64,000 nucleotides of DNA, from assembly GCA_028284765.1 (NCBI GenBank), contig JANQRA010000013.1, positions 1-64,000 on the forward strand, in the 5' to 3' direction. This DNA comes from Acidimicrobiia bacterium (GTDB taxonomy: Bacteria; Actinomycetota; Acidimicrobiia; Spongiisociales; ZC4RG35). Both the position numbers and the translations under genes were made by a program. Of this stretch, positions 8,415 through 17,294 are shown one piece after another; positions within the stretch are counted from its first letter, which is position 1, and the number at the start of each line of letters is the position of its first letter. The notes beneath the pieces are model-generated. The model searched no databases. It was not told the DNA's origin and was given only the letters and a program-made list of their open reading frames with translations.

Positions 8415-10054
8415 TCCGGGGTCGGTATCGATCCGTCGGTGCGGTGCAGCTCCTCGTGGGTCGCCACTAGCTCGTCGAAATCCTGAGGTTCCTCTGTATC
8501 AAGAGCGAGCAGATGTCGCGTGACCGGACCACCCCTCACGTCGAACGAACGCACCTTTCTGAGGAGGGCAGCCGCGCTGTCGTCAATTCTCCGATGTTGA
8601 GCGAGATGCTCTTCCCAGCTGTGAAGCGCCATGAACTCGGTGAGCATCAGAGGGTCCGATGACCTCCGGAACAGACGCCATCGGTAGGCGCCAGTCGCGA
8701 GCCTCACTCGCCTCACCTCATTCATGAGGGTGGCGAACTCGGCCAGTTGGTCGGCGTCGATCTTCCAGGTGTTGAGCACCAGGACCGGCCCACCATCCCC
8801 CACGGCCAGGTCGTGCTCGACGGCTGGTCGTTCGCTGAATTCGGGAGTGACAACGTCATCCACATGCGGCACACGGAACCGTGGCGCTGTGATCCCTAGG
8901 GCTAGCGCGCCTGTGGAAAAGACCGCCAATGATCCCGGCGTGCCTATGAGATCGGCGACTGTTCCGGATGCGATCGACCCAATCGGCATGATCCCCACGA
9001 AGGCCAGCGTGTAGATAGACATTGCCCTGCCCCTGATCCAGTCGGGTGCCATGAGCTGTGCAGTTGCGTTGAGCGTGGCCAGCGTGAGAAGCCAAAACAC
9101 ACCCGCCGAGAACATCGCCGCCGCCGCCACCCAGAGGTTTGGTGCCAGTCCGAGAACTATGCCGGAGACTCCAAAGGCCCCGATGGTGAAGGGCACCCAG
9201 GATTTCTGCACTCGATCAGCGATCTTTGGTCTTGCGAAAGCCGCACTCAATGCCCCCAGACCCATGCAGCCATAGAGCAGGCCGAAGGTCGCCGCAGTGC
9301 CCCCCAGATAGGCGTTGTGAACTGGAAGCACCGCCTGGACGACAGCGGACGTGACCGCAAAAAGGGCGACCAGGGCAATCAGGTTGCGAAAAGTGGGGGT
9401 AAAACGTGCAAATCGGATTCCACTCGAAATCGCATTTCTCATCGACTTTGGGGCTTCTTTGGCTTGCTCGGCGAGATGAGGCCCGATGGCGATCAGGGCG
9501 ATGATGATGGCGACATACGAGAGTGCGTTGACTGCAAACCCGGCACCGGCACCGTAGGCGGCCACGAGAGCGCCTCCGATTGCCGGCCCCACCGCGCGGG
9601 CTGTGTTGAATGCCGCCGAATTGAGAGCGACGGCCGAAGCGACCAAGCCTCGTGGGACCAAGTCGGGAACCAAGGCCTGCCATGCGGGGATGTTCAAGGC
9701 GAGCCCTGTGCCCAGGACCAGACCCAGGGCGAGAAGGATGCCGGGTGTGATGAGGTCGGTAAAGGTGAGCACAGCCATGCTTGCGGCTGCGGCGCCCATG
9801 ATGCCCTGCGCTACCAGCATCAGCTTGACCCGGTCGAACCGATCAGCCAACACGCCCGCTGTCAGCGAGAAGAACAAGAGAGGCAGCGTCGCTGACGCCA
9901 CGATGAGTCCCACCCAGGTGCTCGATTCCGTCAGCTCCCACATCAGCCAGCTTCCGGCCACGGCCTGGATGAAGGTTCCCGAGGCCGACAAGACGTTTCC
10001 CGACCAGAGCCAGCGGAAGTTTGGGTATTTGAGAGGCTCGACCGCTGACGACAT
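8402..10054 (-). CDS. MFS exporter of the EntS/MFS_3 type with C-terminal soluble domain
   Basis: A 550-residue major facilitator superfamily protein: PLKYPNFRWLWSGNVLSASG opens the first helix, and ADRFDRVKLML is the loop 2-3 motif of this group. About twelve membrane segments span residues 15-390, with a central cytoplasmic loop near 190-210. The last about 150 residues are soluble and include a stretch (NTWKIDADQLAEFATLMNEV ... WEEHLAQHRR) like the dimeric alpha/beta-barrel monooxygenase fold that accompanies this MFS branch. Relatives export siderophores or hydrophobic compounds; the substrate here is unknown. ATG 10054 was chosen because TACGCT lies eight bases upstream; the longer frame crosses the divergent promoter. 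Confidence 0.88.
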   Translation of the reverse strand: MSSAVEPLKYPNFRWLWSGNVLSASGTFIQAVAGSWLMWELTESSTWVGLIVASATLPLLFFSLTAGVLADRFDRVKLMLVAQGIMGAAAASMAVLTFTDLITPGILLALGLVLGTGLALNIPAWQALVPDLVPRGLVASAVALNSAAFNTARAVGPAIGGALVAAYGAGAGFAVNALSYVAIIIALIAIGPHLAEQAKEAPKSMRNAISSGIRFARFTPTFRNLIALVALFAVTSAVVQAVLPVHNAYLGGTAATFGLLYGCMGLGALSAAFARPKIADRVQKSWVPFTIGAFGVSGIVLGLAPNLWVAAAAMFSAGVFWLLTLATLNATAQLMAPDWIRGRAMSIYTLAFVGIMPIGSIASGTVADLIGTPGSLAVFSTGALALGITAPRFRVPHVDDVVTPEFSERPAVEHDLAVGDGGPVLVLNTWKIDADQLAEFATLMNEVRRVRLATGAYRWRLFRRSSDPLMLTEFMALHSWEEHLAQHRRIDDSAAALLRKVRSFDVRGGPVTRHLLALDTEEPQDFDELVATHEELHRTDGSIPTPDQDN

Positions 10055-10062
10055 TCCCGACA

Positions 10063-10084
10063 AGCGTAGGCCGTGGCCTAGGTT
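10063..10084. promoter_or_regulatory. Divergent leaderless promoters around a 14-bp palindrome
   Basis: On the plus strand TAGGTT (10079-10084) ends six bases before the GTG at 10091. On the minus strand TACGCT (10068-10063) ends eight bases before the ATG at 10054. Between and touching both boxes is the palindrome TAGGCCGTGGCCTA (10067-10080), whose outer TA pairs are shared with the two -10 boxes. A protein bound there would cover both promoters at once, so it is a candidate shared operator. Confidence 0.55.
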
Positions 10085-10090
10085 GGGCTT

Positions 10091-10726
10091 GTGCCCCGCG
10101 ATCAAGCGTATTTCGTTCAATCGGACCAGGGGAGAGGCCGAGGTGTCCTTGTCCTTCACTCCCTATGGGGTCTGACATCCTCGGTCAAGAGCCGATGCGA
10201 TCAGCTGGCAGACGAGGGCTACACGGTCCTCGCGCCCGATATCAACTTTGGTGAATTGCCGGAGAGTCAACAAGAGGGCTTGGACAGGCTAGGCGCTGCC
10301 AGTCCCGATCGGCTTGCCAACCTCGTCCTGTCGTCGGCGCGACTTCTCAACGAGCAGTCAACGGCGGGTCCGATAGCCATCGTTGGGTTCGGTATGGGTG
10401 GTTCGCTGGGACTCTGGGCATCGGTGCGGCTGAAGGATCTGGTGAAGGGTGTCGTCTCGTACTACGGAACCCAACAGATCGACTTCGCTGGCTCCGAGTC
10501 GACCTATCTGATCCACTACGCGTCACAAGACGAGTTCATCAGCGACGACGAGGCGGCGTTCATGGAGGCGACGATGGGTCTTGAAGGCCTCGGAGTCGAT
10601 GTTCAGCGGTACCCCGATACCGAACATGGATTCTGTGAGCCCGACGGGGAAAGCTTCGATCCGGAAGCCTGTGAGCGTGCGTGGGCGCGAACTCTCCAGT
10701 TCTTGAGAGTGGCCCTAGCCGACTAG
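10091..10726 (+). CDS. Dienelactone-hydrolase-family protein lacking the nucleophile
   Basis: A 211-residue alpha/beta hydrolase fold: GVLVLHSLWGLTSSVKSRCD opens as in dienelactone hydrolases, and D147 (ASQDEF) and H179 (DTEHGF) occupy the acid and base positions. The nucleophile elbow, however, reads GFGMGG where the family has G-x-C-x-G-G; the DNA codon is GGT, so residue 101 is glycine, not Cys or Ser. The protein may therefore bind rather than cleave its ligand, or use another residue. GTG 10091 follows a -10 box by six bases. It is divergent from the exporter and overlaps the convergent MOSC gene by 12 bases. Confidence 0.82.
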   Translation: MPRDQAYFVQSDQGRGRGVLVLHSLWGLTSSVKSRCDQLADEGYTVLAPDINFGELPESQQEGLDRLGAASPDRLANLVLSSARLLNEQSTAGPIAIVGFGMGGSLGLWASVRLKDLVKGVVSYYGTQQIDFAGSESTYLIHYASQDEFISDDEAAFMEATMGLEGLGVDVQRYPDTEHGFCEPDGESFDPEACERAWARTLQFLRVALAD

Positions 10727-11173
10727 CTCAACCGGGTCGCCGGCACGGATCGGGCCGCCTTTGATGACCTTGGCGTAGACCCTGGACTCTCCTGGGTGGC
10801 GCGACTCTTTCATCCGACCGAACTGTCCGTCTTTGAACCAGCGGGCGTTCTTCGAACAGGGCTCGGCGAAGAATGTGATTTCGGCTTCCACCGGCCCGAT
10901 ATTCAGTGTCCTGCCGGGCGTCACCTCGGTCCAGTCAAGACCGGAGACCGTGACGTTTTCACCCGCGGAGCCCGGCTCGATCGGATGCCCCTCGCGGCGC
11001 AAGGTCTCGATGACCTCCAACGAGTAAAGGCAAAGTGCCTGGTCGGGGCTCCCATGGTGGACTTTGTCTGCTTGTTCGTCGCCGATCAATCCTGATTCGT
11101 TGACCACCGCCATTTCGACCGGGAGCTTGGGGACCCCGCCCCTGGATGTGTTGATTTGGTGAACCTGACCCAT
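10715..11173 (-). CDS. MOSC-domain protein
   Basis: MOSC domains bind molybdenum cofactor and pass on sulfur through a conserved cysteine. The 152-residue stand-alone domain has GGVPKLPVE, the GDEQADKVHHGSPDQALCLYS block, GENVTVSGLDW and the conserved C106 in FFAEPCSKN. Stand-alone MOSC proteins (YiiM-like) detoxify N-hydroxylated compounds in some bacteria; whether this one does is unknown. I used ATG 11173, which follows TACAAT by six bases and gives the family's usual M-G-x-V N terminus, rather than the in-frame ATG at 11194, which lies upstream of that promoter box. Confidence 0.88.
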   Translation of the reverse strand: MGQVHQINTSRGGVPKLPVEMAVVNESGLIGDEQADKVHHGSPDQALCLYSLEVIETLRREGHPIEPGSAGENVTVSGLDWTEVTPGRTLNIGPVEAEITFFAEPCSKNARWFKDGQFGRMKESRHPGESRVYAKVIKGGPIRAGDPVELVG

Positions 11174-11179
11174 GACCGA

Positions 11180-11201
11180 ATTGTAGGGAGCCATCTAGTC
11201 T
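11180..11201. promoter_or_regulatory. Divergent leaderless promoters (MOSC gene / aldehyde dehydrogenase)
   Basis: On the minus strand TACAAT (11185-11180) lies six bases before ATG 11173. On the plus strand TAGTCT (11196-11201) lies seven bases before ATG 11209. The two boxes are 10 bases apart and neither gene has a Shine-Dalgarno. Confidence 0.55.
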
Positions 11202-11208
11202 CGACCAC

Positions 11209-12771
11209 ATGGTGCGCGAATCGCTCGTCAACACGTTGCTCTTGGAAGATCTCGCGCTTGGAGTGTCAACAGCTCCTGGCCGCAAGCGAATAGAGATCCT
11301 CGGCCCCTTCACAGAGGAAGTCATCGGGTCTGTTCCAGAGGCGACACCTGAGGACGTGGTGGAGGCAGCCGTAAACGCGAGGAAAGCCCAAGTTGCCTGG
11401 GCATCTCGAAGCCTGCAAGAGCGTTCCGAAGTCCTCATCCGGTTTCACGACCTCCTGATCGACAATGCCGATTTGGCTCTCGATGTCGTACAGGCCGAAA
11501 CCGGAAAGTCACGAGTTGCGGCATTCGAAGAGGTCTACGACTCAGCCGCCACCGCCCGGTACTACGTCAACACCGCTCCCGGGCTGTTGCGTCGGCAACG
11601 ACGAACCGTCTCGTTTCCAATTCTGACCAAGGCCTACGAATACCGTCATCCAGTTGGAGTCGTGGGTTCGATCTCGCCTTGGAACTTCCCTTTCAACCTG
11701 TCCGTGGCCGACATGATCCCAGCGCTGTTGGCTGGAAATGCCGTAGTCGCGAAACCGGACGAGAAGACACCGTTCTCACTTCTCTACGGCAAGAGACTCC
11801 TTGAAGAAGCAGGACTCCCCGAGGGTCTACTCCAGGTGGTTACTGGCTATGGCGAGGACCTCGGATCGACGCTGATCGAGAATGTGGACTTCATGATGTT
11901 CACCGGCTCGACCCAAGTTGGTCGAGTCGTCGCAGAGCAGGCAGCGAGTCGGCTCATTGGTGCGTCAATGGAACTGGGCGGCAAGAACGCCGCCGTCGTC
12001 ATGGACGACGCCGACCTCGCGAAAACCGTGCCAGGGGTGGCGCGTGCGGTGTTTGCCAACGGTGGCCAGCTGTGCATCGCAATGGAGCGCATCTACGTCG
12101 ATGAGAAGATCCGTGCGGAGTTCACCTCGAGGTTCGTCGAGCACACCCGCAACCTAAGTCTGAGCACAGACTTCGACTACACGTCTGACCTGTCTTCGAT
12201 GATCAACCGAGATCATCTGGACAATGTCCACGGCCACGTCGAGGACGCAGTCAGCAACGGTGCGACCCTTCTGACCGGGGGCAAACCGAGACCGGACGTC
12301 GGACCGCTGTTCTACGAGCCCACGGTTCTGACCGACGTTGATGAGAGTATGGAGTTGTGTCGGACCGAGACGTTCGGCCCGGTGGTGTCGATCTACGGAT
12401 ACGAGAGTCTGGACGACGCCATCGCCATGGCGAACGACTCTGAGTTCGGTCTCAATTTCAGCGTGTGGACACGAAACGTCGACAAGGGCGTGTCGACTGC
12501 GACCCAGCTGCAGGCAGGGACCGTTGGCGTGAACGACGGGTTCGCCGCCACCTGGTCTTCGTACGGAGCGCCAATGGGCGGCATGAAAGCGTCAGGACTG
12601 GGTCGCAGACACGGCGCAGTAGGCATCCTCAAGTACACGGAGTCGCAGACGGTGGCTGTTCAGCGGATTGGTCCGGCTTTCGCCCCAATGGGCGGAATGA
12701 CGTATGAGCAGTACCAGAAGATGCTGGGCGTCGTCTTGAAAATCATGCGTCGGGTCCCCTTCTACAAGTAG
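11209..12771 (+). CDS. Aldehyde dehydrogenase, succinate-semialdehyde type
   Basis: NAD(P)-dependent aldehyde dehydrogenase of 520 residues. Visible active-site parts are N159 in SPWNFPFN, K182 in VVAKPDEKTP, the glycine-rich turn FTGSTQVGR, the general base E255 in MELGGKN and the nucleophile C289 in NGGQLCIAMER. The overall layout, with the C-terminal tail after GLGRRHGAVGILKYTESQTV, resembles actinobacterial GabD2-type succinate-semialdehyde dehydrogenases, which finish 4-aminobutyrate breakdown. Substrate is inferred by resemblance. ATG 11209 follows a -10 box by seven bases. No 4-aminobutyrate transaminase is adjacent. Confidence 0.88.
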   Translation: MVRESLVNTLLLEDLALGVSTAPGRKRIEILGPFTEEVIGSVPEATPEDVVEAAVNARKAQVAWASRSLQERSEVLIRFHDLLIDNADLALDVVQAETGKSRVAAFEEVYDSAATARYYVNTAPGLLRRQRRTVSFPILTKAYEYRHPVGVVGSISPWNFPFNLSVADMIPALLAGNAVVAKPDEKTPFSLLYGKRLLEEAGLPEGLLQVVTGYGEDLGSTLIENVDFMMFTGSTQVGRVVAEQAASRLIGASMELGGKNAAVVMDDADLAKTVPGVARAVFANGGQLCIAMERIYVDEKIRAEFTSRFVEHTRNLSLSTDFDYTSDLSSMINRDHLDNVHGHVEDAVSNGATLLTGGKPRPDVGPLFYEPTVLTDVDESMELCRTETFGPVVSIYGYESLDDAIAMANDSEFGLNFSVWTRNVDKGVSTATQLQAGTVGVNDGFAATWSSYGAPMGGMKASGLGRRHGAVGILKYTESQTVAVQRIGPAFAPMGGMTYEQYQKMLGVVLKIMRRVPFYK

Positions 12772-12783
12772 AAGCGGGTCTCA

Positions 12784-13785
12784 ATGGCTGACCATGTGAT
12801 GTTGGAGGTGGGCGGTGAAGAGGTACGAATCTCCTCTCCGGAGCGAGTGGTCTTCCCCGATCAGGGTTGGACGAAGTTCGATGTGGTCAACCACTTCGTG
12901 ACTGTCTCCGAGGGTGCCGCAAGAGGGATCACCCGACGACCGACCATGCTCAAGCGATACATGAAGGACGTGACCGTCGATCCGATCTATCACAAGCGCG
13001 CGGCCAAAAACACCCCATTCCAGACAGCGCAGATTCGGTTCCCATCACAACGACCCGGAAGGATGAACGTCCCGGTTTCCGAAGCTGACGTCGTACGACT
13101 GGCCCAGCTGGGTTGTCTCGATTTCCATCCTTGGCCCGTTAGGGCTGAAGACATCGAGCATCCGGACGAGCTTCGCTTCGACTTCGATCCAACCGAGGGA
13201 ATCAGCTTTGCACAGGTCAAGGAAGCAGCTTTGGGCGCCAAGGACCTGTTGGACGAGCTCGGTCTTGTTGGCTGGCCTAAGACCTCTGGGAGCAGAGGAG
13301 TCCACGTGTACGTCCGGATCGAGCCCATCTGGAACTTCTTCCAGACCCGGCGAGCGGTCCTTGCGTTTGCCCGCGAGTTGGAACGCCGCATGGAAGGCCT
13401 CGTCACCACTAAGTGGTGGAAGGAAGAGAGGCATGGGGTCTTCGTCGACTACAACCAGAACGCCAGAGACAAGACGGTTTCCTCAGCGTATGGGGTGCGT
13501 CCGACTGGCTATGTCTCAGCTCCGGTCACCTGGGAAGAGCTGTCTGAGGTTGAGATCGAGGACTTCCCCATGGCTACCTTCAGCGAAAGGTGGGCTGACG
13601 TTGGCGACCTGACCGCCGGTATCGACGATTCGCCGGGGCGGATCGACACGCTTCTGGAGTGGGTCCATCGCGATGAGGCAAACGGCATTGGTGACGCTCC
13701 CTGGCCACCTCACTATCCCAAGATGCCCGGGGAGCCGCCGCGTGTCCAACCGTCGAAACAGCGGCGGGCTGACGAGGAGTACTGA
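12784..13785 (+). CDS. LigD-type primase-polymerase (NHEJ/PrimPol domain alone)
   Basis: Archaeo-eukaryotic primase family polymerase that fills gaps and adds nucleotides at DNA ends during end joining or excision repair. The 333-residue product is the polymerase domain only. Key features: PERVVFPDQGWTKFDVVNHF at the N terminus, the metal-binding D133-x-D135 in LRFDFDPTEG, SGSRGVHVYVRI with H174, and the third-acid segment FVDYNQNARDKT followed by SSAYGVRP. No ligase or nuclease domain is fused; a separate ATP-dependent ligase lies at 17.3-18.3 kb. The gene begins 12 bases after the aldehyde dehydrogenase, so it may share its transcript. No Ku gene is in the window. Confidence 0.93.
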   Translation: MADHVMLEVGGEEVRISSPERVVFPDQGWTKFDVVNHFVTVSEGAARGITRRPTMLKRYMKDVTVDPIYHKRAAKNTPFQTAQIRFPSQRPGRMNVPVSEADVVRLAQLGCLDFHPWPVRAEDIEHPDELRFDFDPTEGISFAQVKEAALGAKDLLDELGLVGWPKTSGSRGVHVYVRIEPIWNFFQTRRAVLAFARELERRMEGLVTTKWWKEERHGVFVDYNQNARDKTVSSAYGVRPTGYVSAPVTWEELSEVEIEDFPMATFSERWADVGDLTAGIDDSPGRIDTLLEWVHRDEANGIGDAPWPPHYPKMPGEPPRVQPSKQRRADEEY

Positions 13786-13788
13786 TCG

Positions 13789-14520
13789 TCAGATGGCGTC
13801 GCGACGTCTAAGAGCTTGAGTGAGAGCGATGAGGCCTAGAACCAGGACGACGGTGAGTTTCACGACGCCACCACCTGCGCCAATTGCGACCGGGCCAAGC
13901 ATGTCTCCAGCTTCCTGACCGTCCCAAACCGTCGCGAAGTCGGCGTAGATGGAGAGCGAGATTCGCCATATCGAGATCTGCGCCAATCCCGTAACGAAGA
14001 AGGCAAGGATCGACTCGACCACGATGATGTAGCCGAGGCCGACGAGGATCGATCTCGGGACCAGGTAGCCGAGAGGCACGAAGATCGCTGCATATCCGAC
14101 GGCCGCTGCAGCGAAGAGGATGATCCCGGGCATCGCGATCGATATGTCGTTGCCGCTGATCAAGAGTGCGATCGCCGAGGCCAGCCACCCACCGACGGCG
14201 AGAGTCAATGCAGCCGCCGTACCCGCGACGACCGATGACAGTGCCATCTGGAAGCGGCCGATCGGCCGCATATAGATGTATGGCAACGTTCCGCCGTCCC
14301 GCTCCTCTCGCAATGTTGCGGCCGTCAATATCAACACGGCGATGGCGTACGAGAACCCAAGCGTCGCAAGAATGCTCGTGTAGAGGCCCGCAATCTCGTC
14401 TGTGTCCGCTTCGAAGGTCGAGAGCCAGATCACACCGGCCGGAACCGACGAGAGAATCAGCAGCCCGATGAGCCGGCCTCGTCGCATTAGTCGTTTGTAG
14501 AGGTGTACGGCGAGTGTCAT
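13789..14520 (-). CDS. ABC transporter permease
   Basis: A 243-residue membrane protein with about six helices; the segment ATLREERDGGTLPYIYMRPIGR is the cytoplasmic loop typical of ABC-2 type permeases. It is the last of four overlapping genes (17226 down to 13789): ATPase, permease, ATPase, permease. Its ATG shares one base with the stop of the upstream ATPase (TGATG). The substrate is unknown. Two ATPase/permease pairs in one transcript suggest either a heteromeric exporter or two related exporters made together. Confidence 0.85.
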   Translation of the reverse strand: MTLAVHLYKRLMRRGRLIGLLILSSVPAGVIWLSTFEADTDEIAGLYTSILATLGFSYAIAVLILTAATLREERDGGTLPYIYMRPIGRFQMALSSVVAGTAAALTLAVGGWLASAIALLISGNDISIAMPGIILFAAAAVGYAAIFVPLGYLVPRSILVGLGYIIVVESILAFFVTGLAQISIWRISLSIYADFATVWDGQEAGDMLGPVAIGAGGGVVKLTVVLVLGLIALTQALRRRDAI

Positions 14521-15437
14521 CAGGAGCCTTCGACGATGTAGCGGAAGACTGACTCGAGAGACTCGTCGGCCGGCTCAACACGCGACAGCGAGACCGAGTT
14601 GGCGAGCGCCAGTTTGGGTAGTGCGTGCGACACCGCGCGGGCGTCGGAAGCGGCGACACGGAGTCGGTCCCGCTCAAGGTGCACCCCGACAACTCCCTCG
14701 GTGGCCATGAGTGCGGATGCGAGCTGTCTCATGCCCTTGCCTTCGATGAAGATCTGGCGGGGGACGTCTGTCATGGCCCCACGGATGTCAGCAACCGATC
14801 CGACGGCGGCCAACCGTCCGTCGACCATCGCTACCACCCGCTCCGCCATTCGCTCGACCTCGGACAAGACGTGTGAGGAAACGACCACGGTTCTCCCTTG
14901 GTCACCGAGCTCGTGGAAGAGGTCGATGAGCTTGGCGCGTTGGACTGGGTCTGCCCCGTTGAGTGGTTCGTCGAGCAACAGAACGTCCGGGTCCGAAACC
15001 AGGGCTGCGGCCACCTTGGTCCGCTGTCTCATGCCTTTGGAGAAGCCGCCAACCCGGCGATCAGCGTCCCCAAGCATCTCGACTGTGTCTAGCGCAGCCC
15101 GGGCTCGGCCTCTTGGGTCTGAAGCTTTGGCGAGCTTCGCAGCCAACTCGACGAACTGAAGGGCGGTCAACCGCTCATAGACGGCTTCGTCTTCGGGGAC
15201 CAGTGCGATGTCCTTGTAGATGGACACGTCTTTTCGGGGGTCCATACCGTGGATGGTGACACTGCCCTGAGAGGGCTTCTGCAATCCGGCGATGACCCGC
15301 ATCAGCGTTGTCTTCCCTGCTCCGTTGGGGCCCAGCAGGCCAGTCACTCCAGGACCGAATCCGATCGTGACCTCGCTGACAGCCACCTTCGGGCCGAACC
15401 ATTTCGACAGTTCGCTGACGACAATCGAATCGCTCAT
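14520..15437 (-). CDS. ABC transporter ATP-binding protein
   Basis: A 305-residue nucleotide-binding subunit: Walker A LLGPNGAGKTTLM at about 34-46, signature FSKGMRQR, Walker B DVLLLDEPLNGADP and the switch histidine in VVVSSHVLSE. The C-terminal 90 residues are the regulatory extension usual in ABC-2 exporters. The signature reads FSKGM rather than LSGGQ, a variation seen in this subfamily. ATG 15437 overlaps the upstream permease stop by four bases, so the longer in-frame start at 15470 was rejected. Confidence 0.92.
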   Translation of the reverse strand: MSDSIVVSELSKWFGPKVAVSEVTIGFGPGVTGLLGPNGAGKTTLMRVIAGLQKPSQGSVTIHGMDPRKDVSIYKDIALVPEDEAVYERLTALQFVELAAKLAKASDPRGRARAALDTVEMLGDADRRVGGFSKGMRQRTKVAAALVSDPDVLLLDEPLNGADPVQRAKLIDLFHELGDQGRTVVVSSHVLSEVERMAERVVAMVDGRLAAVGSVADIRGAMTDVPRQIFIEGKGMRQLASALMATEGVVGVHLERDRLRVAASDARAVSHALPKLALANSVSLSRVEPADESLESVFRYIVEGS

Positions 15438-16315
15438 GCCAGTTTCCGGTATCTGCTTCTCACAAACCACGCCGCGATAGCGACCAGAACCAGGATGAAC
15501 ACGACTGAGGCCCAGACTTCGAATCCCGCCGCCTCTGCTGGGTACTCGACGGTGTCCTCGAACAGGAAGTCGCGGATGATCCGGGGGTGTTGATCAACGG
15601 CAAGCAGCGAGACCCAGTCGGCTCCGGGGAAGCTGAGCGTGGAGACTCCGGCAGCAATGCCACTTCCTGCGGTAGTGATTCCGAAGAAGACTGCGGCCGC
15701 AATCCCGGTCCGGCCGATAGCTGTTGAGAGGATGAAGACGATTGCGCCGTGGAGACCGACGAACGCTGCTGTCGTGACGGGGACCTTCCACAAGACGTCG
15801 ATGTTGTCTCCCATGTACCGGAGAAACCCGTCGTCTGAGATCAAGCCGAGGCCGAGGTGGAGTAGCAGCTGAGGGACGATGTAGATGGCACCCACGACCG
15901 TCGCAAACGCGCCAACCTTCGACCCCAGGTATCCGTCCACGGTGAGTGGCCTCGAGAAGTAAACCGATAGTGCTCCAGAGTTCCGGTCTGGAATCAGCAG
16001 CAACGGGCCGGCGAGAACGATGAAAAGCAGCGAGATGGCCGAGTAGAAGTCGAAGAGGCCCCCATATGTAGGAATCCCCTGCCGCAGGCTTTCGTCGATA
16101 TTGCCGATCGCCCAGTGAATCCCGATGAATACGGCGGCTGCGATCACGGCGATAGTGATCAACGACCACGGGAAGATCTTCATGCGCGCTTTGCGTCCAA
16201 GGCCCAACACGCGCCTGACCCCGTCGTTGTAGACCGCTCGTCGCGCACCCTTTGGACCGCTCTTGGGACCGTCGTACTTGCGGTAGCCCCGGTCGTATAT
16301 GACCTGGTTGGTCAT
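15434..16315 (-). CDS. ABC transporter permease
   Basis: A 293-residue protein with a basic 45-residue cytoplasmic N terminus (YDRGYRKYDGPKSGPKGARR) and about six to seven membrane helices. The loop LLIPDRNSGALSVYFSRPLT corresponds to the coupling region of ABC-2 permeases. The N-terminal Y-x-R-G-Y-R-x-Y-x-G motif recurs in a group of actinobacterial ABC permeases. It overlaps the genes on both sides by four bases (ATGA), as second member of the four-gene set. Confidence 0.87.
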   Translation of the reverse strand: MTNQVIYDRGYRKYDGPKSGPKGARRAVYNDGVRRVLGLGRKARMKIFPWSLITIAVIAAAVFIGIHWAIGNIDESLRQGIPTYGGLFDFYSAISLLFIVLAGPLLLIPDRNSGALSVYFSRPLTVDGYLGSKVGAFATVVGAIYIVPQLLLHLGLGLISDDGFLRYMGDNIDVLWKVPVTTAAFVGLHGAIVFILSTAIGRTGIAAAVFFGITTAGSGIAAGVSTLSFPGADWVSLLAVDQHPRIIRDFLFEDTVEYPAEAAGFEVWASVVFILVLVAIAAWFVRSRYRKLA

Positions 16316-17226
16316 TCGGTCACCTCTTGTGGAGCGAGGAAAAGGTCTTCGAGAGACTCTGATCCTCGAGTCAAACGGACGATCCCGGTGTCGGCCGCAA
16401 CCGATTCCTCGATGATCGCTTGCTCAAGAGTTTCATCACCCGGCCCGACGACGAGGCGAACGCCTTCGAGCGTCACTCCAAGGCCTCGATTGGTCAATCG
16501 CTGAGCCAGCCGCTCTCCGTGCTCCAAGACTTCGACATGGACGGTTCCGTGTTTCTCGAAATTCTGGAGGGGTCCTGAGCGGAGAAGGTCGCCGGCGTCG
16601 AGCATCACGACCCACGAGCAGGTCTCTTCGATGTCAGTCAGGACGTGCGAACTGACAATCACATTGATGTCGAACTCCCCGAGACGTCTGATCAGCTGGA
16701 GCATCTGTGTGCGCCCAGCAGGATCGAGTCCCGAGGCGGGTTCGTCCAGGAGTAGGAGGTCCGGGTCATGAACGATGGCCTGGGCGAGCTTGACTCGTTG
16801 CTGCATCCCGGTTGAGAAGTCACCGAGGAACCTGAATCGTTCTTCTTCAAGGCCCACGAGGAAGAGGGTCTCCGAGGACCGCCGCCTGGCTTCGCGTTTG
16901 GGCAGACCCGCCAACTGCGCTGCGTAGCTCACGAAGTCGGCAGCAGTTTGGTCCTTGGGAAGGCACTGACCCTCTGGCATGTATCCCATCTGGGCTCTAA
17001 CGACGAGAGGATCAAGCTCAGGGTCGTTGCCCATGACAAGCGATCGGCCACCTGTCGGATGGAGCAAACCAAGGAGTATCCGCAGCATCGTTGTCTTCCC
17101 GGCTCCGTTGGCGCCAACAAGCCCGGTGACACCAGGCGGGATCGTCAAGTTGAGGTTGCGGAGGGCGACAACTTCGCCGTAGTCATGAGTGAGGCCTTCG
17201 ACTTTGACGATGTGTTCGGGGCCCAT
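16312..17226 (-). CDS. ABC transporter ATP-binding protein
   Basis: First gene of the four-gene ABC operon, 304 residues. Walker A is LVGANGAGKTTMLR, the signature FSTGMQQRVKLAQA, Walker B DLLLLDEPASGLDP, and the switch VIVSSHVLTD. An unusual QTAADFVSYAAQLAGLPKREARRR helix set follows the Q-loop. ATG 17226 begins the conserved domain; the in-frame extension to 17280 has no support. The second ATPase of the operon is only a distant homologue, so the pair is not a recent duplication. Confidence 0.92.
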   Translation of the reverse strand: MGPEHIVKVEGLTHDYGEVVALRNLNLTIPPGVTGLVGANGAGKTTMLRILLGLLHPTGGRSLVMGNDPELDPLVVRAQMGYMPEGQCLPKDQTAADFVSYAAQLAGLPKREARRRSSETLFLVGLEEERFRFLGDFSTGMQQRVKLAQAIVHDPDLLLLDEPASGLDPAGRTQMLQLIRRLGEFDINVIVSSHVLTDIEETCSWVVMLDAGDLLRSGPLQNFEKHGTVHVEVLEHGERLAQRLTNRGLGVTLEGVRLVVGPGDETLEQAIIEESVAADTGIVRLTRGSESLEDLFLAPQEVTE

Positions 17227-17294
17227 TGGCGATGAGTGTGGCAGGGGTCGTGAACCAAACCAATCAGGGGTTGCCCCCATTCGACCCTGTTTGT

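Noticed and set aside
9317-9895. 192-codon plus-strand open frame
   Set aside because: It lies wholly antisense to the MFS exporter gene, has biased composition with many Gly, Asp and Cys, and no family resemblance; it is a shadow of a high-GC gene.
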